Below, one piece after another: positions 24,049 to 32,227 of a stretch of 64,000 nucleotides of DNA (the stretch's first letter is position 1; each line of letters opens with the position of its first letter). This stretch comes from Streptomyces griseoluteus (lineage in GTDB: Bacteria; Actinomycetota; Actinomycetes; Streptomycetales; Streptomycetaceae), in contig JOBE01000012.1 of NCBI GenBank assembly GCA_000717735.1, positions 65,169 through 129,168 of the forward strand. Direction: 5' to 3'. Made by a program: the position numbers and the translations under genes. Under the pieces are notes generated by a model that ran no database searches, had not been told where the DNA came from, and saw only the letters and a program-made list of their open reading frames with translations.

Positions 24049-26250
24049 CCTGAGACACAGTACGGAGCCCCGATGCCGCCCAGCGCCGTCCGCCGGACCC
24101 GCCTTCTGCTACCCCTGGTCCTCCTCATCGCCTGGCTCGCCGTGGGCGGCGGTCTCGGCCCGTTCGCCGGACGCCTCGGCGAGGTCGCCGCCAACGACCA
24201 GGCGGCCTTCCTCCCGCGCAGCGCCGAGTCCACCCGCGTCATCGAGGAGCAGAAGGCGTTCCGCCGGACCGAGACCGTGCCCGCGATCGTCGTGTGGACC
24301 GCGCGGGACGGCGGACCGGTGGCCGCCGGTTCGACCGCCGACGCGACCCGGGCCCTCACCTCGCTCACCGGACGCGAGGGGATCGTCGGCCCGCCCTCCC
24401 CCGCGCTGCCCTCCGAGGACGGCGAGGCGCTGCGCGCCGTCGTCGCGCTCGAGCCCGACCTCGGCGACGCCCTGCCGACGACGCTCGACACGATCCGGAA
24501 GGCGGCGGCAACGGTCCCCGGGACCACCGTCCACCTCGCGGGTCCCGCCGCCACGCAGGCCGATCTCTCCGGCGCCTTCTCGGGAATCGACGGGCTGCTG
24601 CTCGGCGTCGCCCTGATCGCCGTGCTGCTCATCCTGCTGGTCGTCTACCGGAGCGTCCTGCTGCCCCTCATGATCATCCTGGGGGCGGTCTTCGCCCTCG
24701 GCCTCGCCTGCGCCGTCGTGTACGTGCTCGCCGACGCCGGGGTGCTCAGGGTGGACGGCCAGGTGCAGGGCATCCTGTCCATCCTGGTGATCGGTGCCGC
24801 GACGGACTACGCCCTGCTGCTCGCCGCCCGCTACCGCGAGGAGCTCGCCGCGCCCGGCGCGGACCGCTTCGCCGCGATGAACCGGGCCCTGCGCCGCTCC
24901 TTCGAGCCGATCGTCGCCAGCGCCGCGACCGTCGCCCTCGGTCTGCTCGCCCTGCTCGTCAGCGACCTGGCCAACAACCGGGCGCTCGGGCCCGTCGGCG
25001 CCATCGGCATCGTGTGTGCGGTCCTCAGCGCCCTGACCTTCCTGCCGGCCGCCCTGGTCCTCACGGGGCGCGCCGCGTACTGGCCGGCCCGCCCCAAGCC
25101 GCTCCCCGAAGGCACGGGGACGCCCGCTGACAGCGGCACGGCCACCGCCACCACGGCCGGCGGCCCGGCCGTCTGGCACCGGATCGCCGCCCTGGTCGAC
25201 CGCGCCCCCCGCAAGGTGTGGGCGGTCACCCTGGCCGCTCTCCTGGCCTGCGCCGCCTTCGCACCGGCCCTGAACTCCCGCGGCGTGCCCTTCGACGAGA
25301 TCTTCGTGAACGATGCGCCCTCCGTCGCGGCCCAGGAGACCCTCGGCCGCCACTTCCCCGGCGGCGCCGGCAACCCGGCGGTGATCATCGCTGACGCCGG
25401 AGCGGTCGCGCGGGTGGTCACGGCCGCCGAGGCCGTCCCCGGCGTCGACTCGGCCTTCCCGGTCGGCGCCACGGGCCGCCCCGCCCCCGGGGCGCCGCTC
25501 GTGGTCGACGGCAGGGTCCGCGTCGACGCCACCCTGTCCGCCGCCGCCGACAGCGACGCGGCGCGCGACGCGCTCGCCAGGCTCCGTACCGCCGTCCACG
25601 CCGTGCCCGGGGCGGACGCCCTGGTCGGCGGCTCCACCGCCCAGCAGTACGACACCCAGCGCACGGCGGCCCGGGACCGGACGCTCATCGTCCCGGTCGT
25701 CCTGGGGATCATCCTGCTGATCCTGGTGGCGCTGCTGCGCTCCCTCGTGCTGCCGCTGCTCCTCGTCGCGACCGTGGCGCTCAACTTCGCCGCCACGCTG
25801 GGCGTCTCGAGTCTGGTGTTCGAGCACGTCCTCGGCTTCACCGGTACGGACGCGTCCGTACCGCTGTACGGCTTCGTCTTCCTCGTCGCGCTCGGGGTCG
25901 ACTACAACATCTTCCTGATGTCCCGGGTCCGCGAGGAGACATCGCGCCACGGCGTGCGGGAGGGCGTCCGCATCGGGCTGACCGCCACCGGCGGTGTGAT
26001 CACCTCGGCCGGCGTGGTGCTCGCCGCGACCTTCGCCGCGCTGGGCGTCATTCCGCTGGCGTTCCTCGTGCAGATCGCCTTCATCGTCGCGTTCGGCGTG
26101 CTGCTCGACACCCTGGTGGTCCGCTCGCTCCTCGTGCCGGCGCTCGTCCGGGACCTCGGCCCGGTGGCGTGGTGGCCGGGAGCCCTGAGCCGCCTTCCCG
26201 CCGATCGGCGCCGCTCGGACCAATCCGTGGGAGCCGGTGCTCCGAAGTAG
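24046..26250 (+). CDS. MMPL/RND-family membrane exporter
   Basis: The 734-residue protein has twelve membrane segments in two halves, each beginning with one helix and a large extracellular loop, followed by five helices. The proton-relay-type segments ILVIGAATDYALLLAARYRE and FVFLVALGVDYNIFLMSRVR both carry the conserved D-Y pair of MMPL proteins. Members export lipids or hydrophobic drugs in actinobacteria. MarR control suggests a role in efflux of a toxic hydrophobic compound. Confidence 0.92.
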   Translation: MPETQYGAPMPPSAVRRTRLLLPLVLLIAWLAVGGGLGPFAGRLGEVAANDQAAFLPRSAESTRVIEEQKAFRRTETVPAIVVWTARDGGPVAAGSTADATRALTSLTGREGIVGPPSPALPSEDGEALRAVVALEPDLGDALPTTLDTIRKAAATVPGTTVHLAGPAATQADLSGAFSGIDGLLLGVALIAVLLILLVVYRSVLLPLMIILGAVFALGLACAVVYVLADAGVLRVDGQVQGILSILVIGAATDYALLLAARYREELAAPGADRFAAMNRALRRSFEPIVASAATVALGLLALLVSDLANNRALGPVGAIGIVCAVLSALTFLPAALVLTGRAAYWPARPKPLPEGTGTPADSGTATATTAGGPAVWHRIAALVDRAPRKVWAVTLAALLACAAFAPALNSRGVPFDEIFVNDAPSVAAQETLGRHFPGGAGNPAVIIADAGAVARVVTAAEAVPGVDSAFPVGATGRPAPGAPLVVDGRVRVDATLSAAADSDAARDALARLRTAVHAVPGADALVGGSTAQQYDTQRTAARDRTLIVPVVLGIILLILVALLRSLVLPLLLVATVALNFAATLGVSSLVFEHVLGFTGTDASVPLYGFVFLVALGVDYNIFLMSRVREETSRHGVREGVRIGLTATGGVITSAGVVLAATFAALGVIPLAFLVQIAFIVAFGVLLDTLVVRSLLVPALVRDLGPVAWWPGALSRLPADRRRSDQSVGAGAPK

Positions 26251-26317
26251 GGGCGAAAGCGAGGACCCGCAAGCTCAGGCAGCGGCGCGGGCGCAGACGA
26301 CCAGGAGGGCACATCCG

Positions 26318-26914
26318 GTGAGAGAGCACGCACGCGTCGACGAGGGTCCGCCCCCGGACGACCTGGGCGGCGACGGTCTGACCGCGCTGATGCTCCAGGT
26401 CGCCCGCGGGGACCGGGACGCCTTCTCGGCCGTCTTCGACCAGGTCTCAGGACCCGTCCTCGGCGTCGTCCGCTCGGTGGTGCGGGATCCCGCGCAGTCC
26501 GAGGAGGTGACCCAGGAGGTGATGGTCGACCTCTGGCGCTCCGCCGCGCGTTACCGCCCGGACCGCGGCTCGGTCCTGAACTGGGCGCTCACCCTCGCCC
26601 ACCGCCGCGCGGTGGACCGGGTGCGCTCGGAGCAGGCGTCCTCGGACCGGGCCCGGCGCGTCGCCCTCCTCGATCACACTCCCGCGTACGACGAGGTGAC
26701 GGAGGAGGTCGAGAACCGCCTCGACCGCGAGCGGGTACGGCGCTGTCTGCGGGGCCTCACCGAGCGCCAGCGCCAGTCCGTCACCCTCGCCTACTACCGG
26801 GGCCTGACCTACCGTGAGGTCGCCGAGCTGCTCTCCCTGCCGCTGGGCACGGTGAAGACCCGGATGCGCGACGGCCTCATCCGGCTCCGCGACTGCCTGG
26901 GGGTGACGGCATGA
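26318..26914 (+). CDS. sigK: ECF sigma factor, SigK type
   Basis: The 198-residue ECF sigma factor shows region 2 (QSEEVTQEVMVDLWRSAARY) and region 4 (TLAYYRGLTYREVAELLSLP, GTVKTRMRDGLIRLRDCLG). The GTG at 26318 is preceded by AGGAGG nine bases upstream. It overlaps a RskA-type anti-sigma gene by four bases, the hallmark pairing of SigK. In mycobacteria this module responds to redox or envelope signals; targets here are unknown. Confidence 0.9.
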   Translation: MREHARVDEGPPPDDLGGDGLTALMLQVARGDRDAFSAVFDQVSGPVLGVVRSVVRDPAQSEEVTQEVMVDLWRSAARYRPDRGSVLNWALTLAHRRAVDRVRSEQASSDRARRVALLDHTPAYDEVTEEVENRLDRERVRRCLRGLTERQRQSVTLAYYRGLTYREVAELLSLPLGTVKTRMRDGLIRLRDCLGVTA

Positions 26915-27669
26915 CCAGTGGTGAGCTGCACACGCTGACCGGCGCGTACGTGCTGGACGCGCTGGACACGGACGAGGAGCGCGAGGCCGTCGAGCGGCAC
27001 CTCGCCCACTGCGCCGCGTGCGCCCATGAGGTCCGGGAGCTCTCGGAGACGGCGGCGCGGCTCGGTCTCGCCGTCGCCGAGCCGGTCGGCCAGGAGCTGC
27101 GCGCCGAGGTGCTGCGCCGGATCGCGGACGTCCGCCAGCTGCCGCCGGTGACCGTGCCGGCCGGCCGGCCGTTCGGCACGGTCCGCGGTTCCCGCCGACT
27201 GCCCCGCTGGGCGCTGGCCGCCTCGCTCGCCGGGGCGGTGACGCTCGCGGGTCTCGCGGGCCTGCAGTACCAGCGCGCCGAGGAGGCCCGAGACCGGGCG
27301 GTCCGGGCCGAGGCGGGTGCCGAGGCCGTCGCGGTGGTGCTCGCGGCGCCCGACGCCCGGGTCTCCACCGCGCGCCTGGCGGACGGCGCGGTGGGCACGC
27401 TCGTCCACTCCCCGTCCCTGGACCGGGCGGTGTTCGCCGCGGCGGGGATGCCCGCCCCGCCCGCCGGAAGGGTCTACCAGCTCTGGTACGACGATTCCGG
27501 GACGATGCGCTCGGCCGGCCTGATGGCCTCGGGTACGACGTCCTCGACCACCCTCCTGGAGGGGCCGGCGAACCGGTCGAGCGGCATCGGCATCACCGTG
27601 GAGCCGGAGGGCGGCTCCCCCCGTCCGACCTCGGCGCCGATCGCCACCATGGCCATGCCGAAGGCCTGA
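26911..27669 (+). CDS. rskA: RskA-type anti-sigma factor
   Basis: The 252-residue membrane protein has a cytosolic zinc-binding anti-sigma domain (HLAHCAACAHEVRELSET, the H-x3-C-x2-C motif), one membrane helix (about residues 95-113, WALAASLAGAVTLAGLAGL) and an extracytoplasmic RskA domain (YQLWYDDSGTMRSAGLM). It holds SigK inactive and releases it on regulated proteolysis. The ATG overlaps the sigma stop (ATGA). Confidence 0.92.
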   Translation: MTSGELHTLTGAYVLDALDTDEEREAVERHLAHCAACAHEVRELSETAARLGLAVAEPVGQELRAEVLRRIADVRQLPPVTVPAGRPFGTVRGSRRLPRWALAASLAGAVTLAGLAGLQYQRAEEARDRAVRAEAGAEAVAVVLAAPDARVSTARLADGAVGTLVHSPSLDRAVFAAAGMPAPPAGRVYQLWYDDSGTMRSAGLMASGTTSSTTLLEGPANRSSGIGITVEPEGGSPRPTSAPIATMAMPKA

Positions 27670-27699
27670 GAGCGCCCACCCCCTGCCACGGCCGCAGCT

Positions 27700-28401
27700 C
27701 TACGGAGTCCCCGGCGTCCCCACGGGCGCGGCCGGGGCCGGGCAGGCGACCGTCCCCGGCCGTACGGAGAGGGTGAGCCTGGGGGTGGTCAGCAGGCCGG
27801 GGATCTGGAAGTCCTGGGCGGTGCCGACGATCCGGTCGAACTTGGCGTACCGCGCCTGGATGCCGAACCGGTGCTGCGGGCTGCCGAGCGGGTTGAGGAC
27901 GTACGCGCCGCTCGCGTCCTTGACGGTCTTCACGTCGGCTCCGTTGGTGTTGAGGTCGACGACGCCGTCCATGTCGAGGACGCCGGTGGCGTTCCGCAGG
28001 TCGAGGACGGTGTTCCGGGTCCGGATCTCCCAGGAGCCCGGATTGTCGTCGCCGAGGGTGAGCAGCAGTGTGTACGTGGCTCCCGCGATCTGCTGCCGCT
28101 GGCTCAGACAGAGGCCGTTGAGCACGCCGTCCGCGAATCCCATGCGCAGCACGCGGACGGTTCCGGCGGAGCCGTCGGGCCGTACGACGGCCTGGTCGAC
28201 GACGGCGGCGCCGTACTGCGTCCCGTACAGGCTGCTGGTGGTGAAGTCGACGGGCCGGTCCTGGATCCGGAGCCCGACGGCCAGCGCGCCGCTCGCCATG
28301 GCGGAGCCGAGTCCGCCGGCCGCCAGGAGCGCGGGTAGGGCGACGGCGAGGGAGCGGCGCCAGTGGGTGCGCCCCTCCGGGGGGCGGTGGTCGGGGCTCA
28401 T
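27700..28401 (-). CDS. DUF6230 family protein (third copy of the operon)
   Basis: The 233-residue protein has an N-terminal signal/anchor (SLAVALPALLAAGGLGSAMA) followed by a beta-rich exported domain with GTQYGAAVVDQAVVRPDG and MGFADGVLNGLCLSQRQQI. It aligns by eye with the two other DUF6230 proteins in this operon (M-V-Q/S-G-A-L-A transition after the helix, L-x-G-L-C motif). The function is unknown; homologues have been auto-annotated as cholesterol esterase, but no hydrolase triad is visible. The ATG overlaps the preceding stop by four bases. It is the last gene of the operon. Confidence 0.8.
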   Translation of the reverse strand: MSPDHRPPEGRTHWRRSLAVALPALLAAGGLGSAMASGALAVGLRIQDRPVDFTTSSLYGTQYGAAVVDQAVVRPDGSAGTVRVLRMGFADGVLNGLCLSQRQQIAGATYTLLLTLGDDNPGSWEIRTRNTVLDLRNATGVLDMDGVVDLNTNGADVKTVKDASGAYVLNPLGSPQHRFGIQARYAKFDRIVGTAQDFQIPGLLTTPRLTLSVRPGTVACPAPAAPVGTPGTP

Positions 28402-29024
28402 GGGGTGGTCACCGTGATGGTTCCCGGCAGGTGGACGGGGTTGTCGGTGGAGTCGAGGGCCGCGTGGTCGTCGACGGTCCGGATCGCGTAGATGTCGCCG
28501 ACGAAGTCCTCGGCGCCCGCGGTGAGCGGGATGAGGGAGCCGAAGAAGTCGAGGAGGCCCTGCACGCCGCAGATCTTGACGAGGACGCGGACGCAGACGT
28601 TGGAGATGGTGCCCCACATCGTGGTCGTCTCGGGCTTCCCCGCGCTGTCGTATCCGCCGAGGGAGCCTTCGCCGGGCACGTCGATGGTGACGGTGTGCCC
28701 GGCGGCCCGCTGGCTCACGTTCATGTGCGAGCGGATCTTGAGCTTGGTGAAGGTGTACTGGTTGGTCACGCGCGTCGTGCCGTCGGAGAGCCGGATGGTG
28801 ACGTTCTTCTGGACGGTCATGGAGACGGCGACCATGCCGGCGATGGTGACGTGCAAGGGGTCCGGGGAGGGCAGGAAGGGCACGCCCAGAGGTTCGACCG
28901 CGGCGGTCGTCCCCGCGGCGCGGCTCGGCTGCCCCGACCAGACGGCGGTGACGACGGCGAGGACGAGGGCCACGGTCACGGCGAGCGCCCTGGCCGGCCG
29001 CGTACCGGCGACGCCCGCCGTCAC
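28398..29024 (-). CDS. Secreted protein of unknown function in the DUF6230/DUF6114 operon
   Basis: The 208-residue protein has a signal peptide or anchor (ARALAVTVALVLAVVTAVWS) and a mature domain rich in Val/Thr (VSMTVQKNVTIRLSDGTTRV). Two cysteines sit in NVCVRVLVKICGVQG and could pair. I do not recognise a named family. The GTG at 29024 overlaps the stop of the DUF6114 gene (GTGA) and its own stop overlaps the next ATG, so it is translationally coupled on both sides and must act with them. Confidence 0.75.
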   Translation of the reverse strand: MTAGVAGTRPARALAVTVALVLAVVTAVWSGQPSRAAGTTAAVEPLGVPFLPSPDPLHVTIAGMVAVSMTVQKNVTIRLSDGTTRVTNQYTFTKLKIRSHMNVSQRAAGHTVTIDVPGEGSLGGYDSAGKPETTTMWGTISNVCVRVLVKICGVQGLLDFFGSLIPLTAGAEDFVGDIYAIRTVDDHAALDSTDNPVHLPGTITVTTP

Positions 29025-29416
29025 CCCTCCACCTCCACCGCCGCCCGGCGGCGTGGCCGCTTGGCGCCCCAGCCCACCATCATGGATCCGCCGAGGACTC
29101 CGAGCGTCATGCCGAGCAGGAATCCGCCGAGGTTGGAGACGACGAGCGAGACGACCGCGAGGACCACTCCGATGAGTCCGAAGGTGTACCGCTGGGCGGG
29201 CAGCGCCATCGGGACGAGCCCGCAGAGGATCATCCCGCCGCCGACGAGGTAGCCGGCCACTCCTCCGAAGCCGGTGCTCACGATCAACTGCAGGGAGCTG
29301 AGGGAGAACTTGAGGACGGTCCAGCCCCCGGCGACCAGCCACACCCCGCCCCAGAAGGGGCGGGTGCGGCGGAAGGCCCGGAACCACCCGTACGCGGACC
29401 TCAGCCGGCTCAGCAT
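29021..29416 (-). CDS. DUF6114 four-helix membrane protein (second copy)
   Basis: The 131-residue protein has a basic N-terminus with the shared RAFRRTRPFWGGVWLVAGGW segment, then four membrane helices and a basic tail. Its paralogue at 30147-30644 carries the matching FRRWRRTRPFWATVWTGLGG. The start overlaps the stop of the upstream DUF6230 gene by seven bases. Small polytopic partner of the exported DUF6230 proteins by context; function unknown. Confidence 0.82.
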   Translation of the reverse strand: MLSRLRSAYGWFRAFRRTRPFWGGVWLVAGGWTVLKFSLSSLQLIVSTGFGGVAGYLVGGGMILCGLVPMALPAQRYTFGLIGVVLAVVSLVVSNLGGFLLGMTLGVLGGSMMVGWGAKRPRRRAAVEVEG

Positions 29417-30150
29417 GCGGTGGCCGTTCCCGCGACGACCCTGATCTTCAGGTCGGGCAGGACCAGCGCCCCGGCCATCTCGGCGTCGTAGGCGGTGGCG
29501 TTCAGTCCGTGCAGTCTGATCGAGCTGCCTCCCTCACCGCCCGCGGAGCCGAGCCCGAACCCGCCGGGCAGCGCGCCCGTGAGCGGCTTGCCCGCCACGG
29601 TGACCTGGTCGGCGGACTGGCCGAGTACCGCGTTCTGCAGGGTGGTGGGCCCGTACGCCTGGAGTTCGGTCGCCTGGATGTACAGGTTCGAGGCGTCGAT
29701 GTCGGTGGTGAACGCGGCGGGCGGGGTGGCCGTCACCTTCTGGCCGCCCGTCAGGAGCAGGGAGTACGGGACTCCCGCGATCGTCTGGTGGACGATTCCG
29801 CAGAGCCCGGCGAGCCCGGCGCTGGCGAAACCGACGCGCGCCATGGCCGTGTTCGTGGTCGTGGTGCCGTCCGGGCGTCCGACGGCCGGGGTGTTGACGA
29901 TGGCGCCGAAGCCGCTGCCGGCGACCCCGTTGGAGGTCAGCGTGAACGGCTGCCCGGTGACGCTGAAGTTGGCGGCGAGCGCGCCCTGGACCATGGCGGT
30001 GGCGAGGGCGCCGACGGCGAGGGCGGCGGGCACGAGGGCGAACGCGCCGCGCCCCCAGCGGGTGCCGCGGCGGGTGCCGTCGGCCGCCTCGGCGAGCATC
30101 CGGGCGTTCCAGTCTGCGGCGGCACGCAATCCTGTCGTACGCATCGTCAT
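29410..30150 (-). CDS. DUF6230 family protein (second copy)
   Basis: The 246-residue protein has a 35-residue cytosolic lead, a signal/anchor helix (GAFALVPAALAVGALATAMV) and the typical QGALAANFSVTGQPFTL transition, then an exported domain with GLAGLCGIVHQTIAG and a terminal ...T-A-C. A free C-terminal Cys also ends the first copy (...D-K-A-C). ATG at 30150 overlaps the stop of the DUF6114 gene upstream (ATGA). Function unknown. Confidence 0.82.
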   Translation of the reverse strand: MTMRTTGLRAAADWNARMLAEAADGTRRGTRWGRGAFALVPAALAVGALATAMVQGALAANFSVTGQPFTLTSNGVAGSGFGAIVNTPAVGRPDGTTTTNTAMARVGFASAGLAGLCGIVHQTIAGVPYSLLLTGGQKVTATPPAAFTTDIDASNLYIQATELQAYGPTTLQNAVLGQSADQVTVAGKPLTGALPGGFGLGSAGGEGGSSIRLHGLNATAYDAEMAGALVLPDLKIRVVAGTATAC

Positions 30151-30644
30151 ACGGATCCGCTCCCCAGGGACGCGGCGGGTGCGGAGGACGCCTCGGTGGC
30201 CGTACCGGTACGGCGGAGGCGGCTGCCGCGCCGCTTGGCGGGCTTCTCGGGGAGCCAGGCGAAGGCCATGGACCCGCCGAGGACCGAGAGGACCATGCCC
30301 ACGAACAGGCCGCCGAGGTTGGACAGCGGGAACGACGCGACGCCCGCGATCACCGCGAGGACGCCGGCGGAGTGGCGCTGACCGGGCAGCAGCAGCATGA
30401 GCAGCGCCATCGCCATCAGGACGACACCGCCGGCCATGCCCGCGATCCCGCCGACGCCGACCTGGAGGATCTTGCCGAGCGGCGCCATCGGCAGGAAGAA
30501 GATGACGAAGCCACCGAGCCCGGTCCAGACGGTCGCCCAGAACGGCCGGGTGCGGCGCCAGCGGCGGAAGGCCGCCCGCGCGCCGCCGGGGCGGCCGGCC
30601 GGATCGGACGCGGAGTTCGGCTCGGGCGGCGGATCGGTGGTCAT
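30147..30644 (-). CDS. DUF6114 four-helix membrane protein (first copy)
   Basis: The 165-residue protein has a Pro-rich start, the family FRRWRRTRPFWATVWTGLGG entry, four membrane helices (one ending in VVLMAMALLMLLLPGQRHSA) and a basic Ser/Ala-rich tail. I chose the ATG at 30644; the frame is open far upstream in the shadow of the preceding gene. It is 137 bp downstream of the first DUF6230 gene, separated by a strong hairpin, and overlaps the second DUF6230 gene by four bases. Confidence 0.82.
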   Translation of the reverse strand: MTTDPPPEPNSASDPAGRPGGARAAFRRWRRTRPFWATVWTGLGGFVIFFLPMAPLGKILQVGVGGIAGMAGGVVLMAMALLMLLLPGQRHSAGVLAVIAGVASFPLSNLGGLFVGMVLSVLGGSMAFAWLPEKPAKRRGSRLRRTGTATEASSAPAASLGSGSV

Positions 30645-30689
30645 GAGGGGCCTCACAGCGGGAGTCGGAGAGAAAGGGTTCCTGCGGGT

Positions 30690-30744
30690 GGGGCCGGGGC
30701 CCGAGCGGAGGGGGCGCTCCCCCACGGCACGGGCCCCCGGCCCC
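30690..30744 (-). promoter_or_regulatory. Strong intercistronic hairpin in the DUF6230 operon
   Basis: A GC stem of about 14 bp with one bulge (30690-30703 against 30730-30744), with an inner GGGGG/CCCCC stem, separates the first DUF6230 gene from the rest. There is no U-run, so partial termination or mRNA protection is likelier than full termination; the first gene would then be made in excess. Confidence 0.55.
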
Positions 30745-30781
30745 TGGTGGCGCCGTCGGTGCGGTGCTGCTGCCGCCCGGC

Positions 30782-31462
30782 TCAGCAGGCCTTGTCGCCG
30801 TGGGCGATGGCGATGGCGAGGTCCGGCAGGGTGATCGCGCCGGAGATCGTGGCGCCGTTGGCGTCGGCGTTGAGGTTCTTGATGTCGGTCCGGCCGCCGG
30901 TGGCGTCCAGGCCGAACTGGCCGGGCGTGCCGTCGGTGATGCCGGTGCCCTTGATGCCGGCGCCGTCGGCGGCGGCGCCGATGACGTTCGGGGTGGCGTC
31001 GCTCGCGTTGAGCGTGGCCGTGGCGGCCTTGAGCGACTGGGCGTCCAGGACCAGCTTGTTGGCCTGGAGTCCCGCGCCCGCGACGAGCTGGTCGCTGGTG
31101 AGCGGGGTCGCCGCGGCGGGCGAGGAGATGTTCAGCGACCAGGTGCCGAGGCTGCCGATCACCGGGAGGTTGACGGACTGGACGGCATGGACGCAGATGC
31201 CGTCGAGGCCGGCCTTGGCGATGCCGACCTCGGCGGCTCCCTTGGCCCCGCCGGCGTCGATGGTGTGCATGACCGCGCCGATGCCCTGCGGGGCCGCCAC
31301 GGTCTTCGAGCTGAGGGTGAAGGGGACGCTGGTCAGCGAGAGGTTCGCGGCGAGCGCGCCCTGCACCATGGCCGTGGCCATGGCGGCGACGGCCGCCGTG
31401 GCGGGCACGGCGAGGAACGCCGACCTGCGCCAGCGGGTGACCCCTCTGGTCTCTTCCTGCAT
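30782..31462 (-). CDS. DUF6230 family protein (first copy, operon leader)
   Basis: The 226-residue protein has a signal/anchor helix (LAVPATAAVAAMATAMVQGA) and an exported domain with GTWSLNISSPAAATPLTSDQ and a free C-terminal Cys (GDKAC). ATG at 31462 was chosen because GGAG lies five bases before it. It is the promoter-proximal gene, facing a TetR gene across a 135-bp region with a dyad within a TTGACA promoter. Function unknown. Confidence 0.83.
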   Translation of the reverse strand: MQEETRGVTRWRRSAFLAVPATAAVAAMATAMVQGALAANLSLTSVPFTLSSKTVAAPQGIGAVMHTIDAGGAKGAAEVGIAKAGLDGICVHAVQSVNLPVIGSLGTWSLNISSPAAATPLTSDQLVAGAGLQANKLVLDAQSLKAATATLNASDATPNVIGAAADGAGIKGTGITDGTPGQFGLDATGGRTDIKNLNADANGATISGAITLPDLAIAIAHGDKAC

Positions 31463-31519
31463 GTGATCTCCAACCGTCGTGCCGCACCGGCCGAATGACA
31501 CTTTGCGGCTTCATGTTCG

Positions 31520-31549
31520 AGAATTGGACACTCTCGTCAGAAGTGTCAA
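31520..31549. promoter_or_regulatory. DUF6230 operon promoter with TetR-type operator
   Basis: On the minus strand TTGACA, a 17-bp spacer and CAATTC form a promoter. The spacer contains the inverted repeat GACACT-N9-AGTGTC (31527-31532, 31542-31547), so a bound repressor would block polymerase. The divergent tetR gene starts 50 bp away. Confidence 0.6.
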
Positions 31550-31597
31550 CACCCCTGACAATCCTGGGGAGAATTCCGGCTGGACTAGGCTTGGCCG

Positions 31598-32227
31598 ATG
31601 CCACGCTTCAGGGAGACGGTCCGGACACTGCTGCGCGAGCGCCTCCTGGACGCCGCGTACGAGGCGGTCGCCGACCGCGGCTTCGACAAGCTGCGCATGG
31701 CGCACCTGGCCGGCGCGGTCGGAGTCAGCCGCCAGACCGTGTACACGGAGTTCCCCTGCAAGGAGGCGATCGGCGAGGCCCTCTTCCAGCGCGAGCTGGA
31801 GCGCTGTCTCGTCGGCATCCAGCAGGGCCTGGACGCCCACCGGGACGACCTGGGCGCCGCCGTCGAGGCGGCCGTCGGCTTCACGCTCACCCTGGCCGCC
31901 CGGAACCCGCTGATCAGGGCGATGCTGACCAGCACCGGCGAGGACGGACTTCTCTCGTACCTCACGACCCGGTCCGCGGCGGCGTTCGACATGGCGACGG
32001 CGATGGCCGACGCGTACGTCACGGAGGCCTGGCCCACGGTCGATCCGGTGGCGCGCGAACTGGCCGTGGACGCGGCGGTCCGGCTGACCGCGAGTCATAT
32101 CGTCCAGTCCGCCTCGTCCCCCGAGGAGTCGGCCCGCCGCATCGCGGACACCGTGGTCCGGGTCGCACTGAGCACCGGCCGCGAAAAGCTCCGGCCCCCA
32201 CCGGGATCGGGGATCAGGACGCCCTGA
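31598..32227 (+). CDS. TetR-family regulator of the DUF6230 operon
   Basis: The 209-residue regulator has the TetR helix-turn-helix AHLAGAVGVSRQTVYTEFPC preceded by LLDAAYEAVADRGFDKLRM. The C-terminal ligand domain is not classifiable by eye. It is divergent from the DUF6230/DUF6114 operon, with a dyad between, so it probably represses that operon. TAGGCT seven bases before the ATG suggests a leaderless or nearly leaderless mRNA. Its last 133 bp overlap the 3' end of the opposing signal peptidase gene. Confidence 0.87.
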   Translation: MPRFRETVRTLLRERLLDAAYEAVADRGFDKLRMAHLAGAVGVSRQTVYTEFPCKEAIGEALFQRELERCLVGIQQGLDAHRDDLGAAVEAAVGFTLTLAARNPLIRAMLTSTGEDGLLSYLTTRSAAAFDMATAMADAYVTEAWPTVDPVARELAVDAAVRLTASHIVQSASSPEESARRIADTVVRVALSTGREKLRPPPGSGIRTP

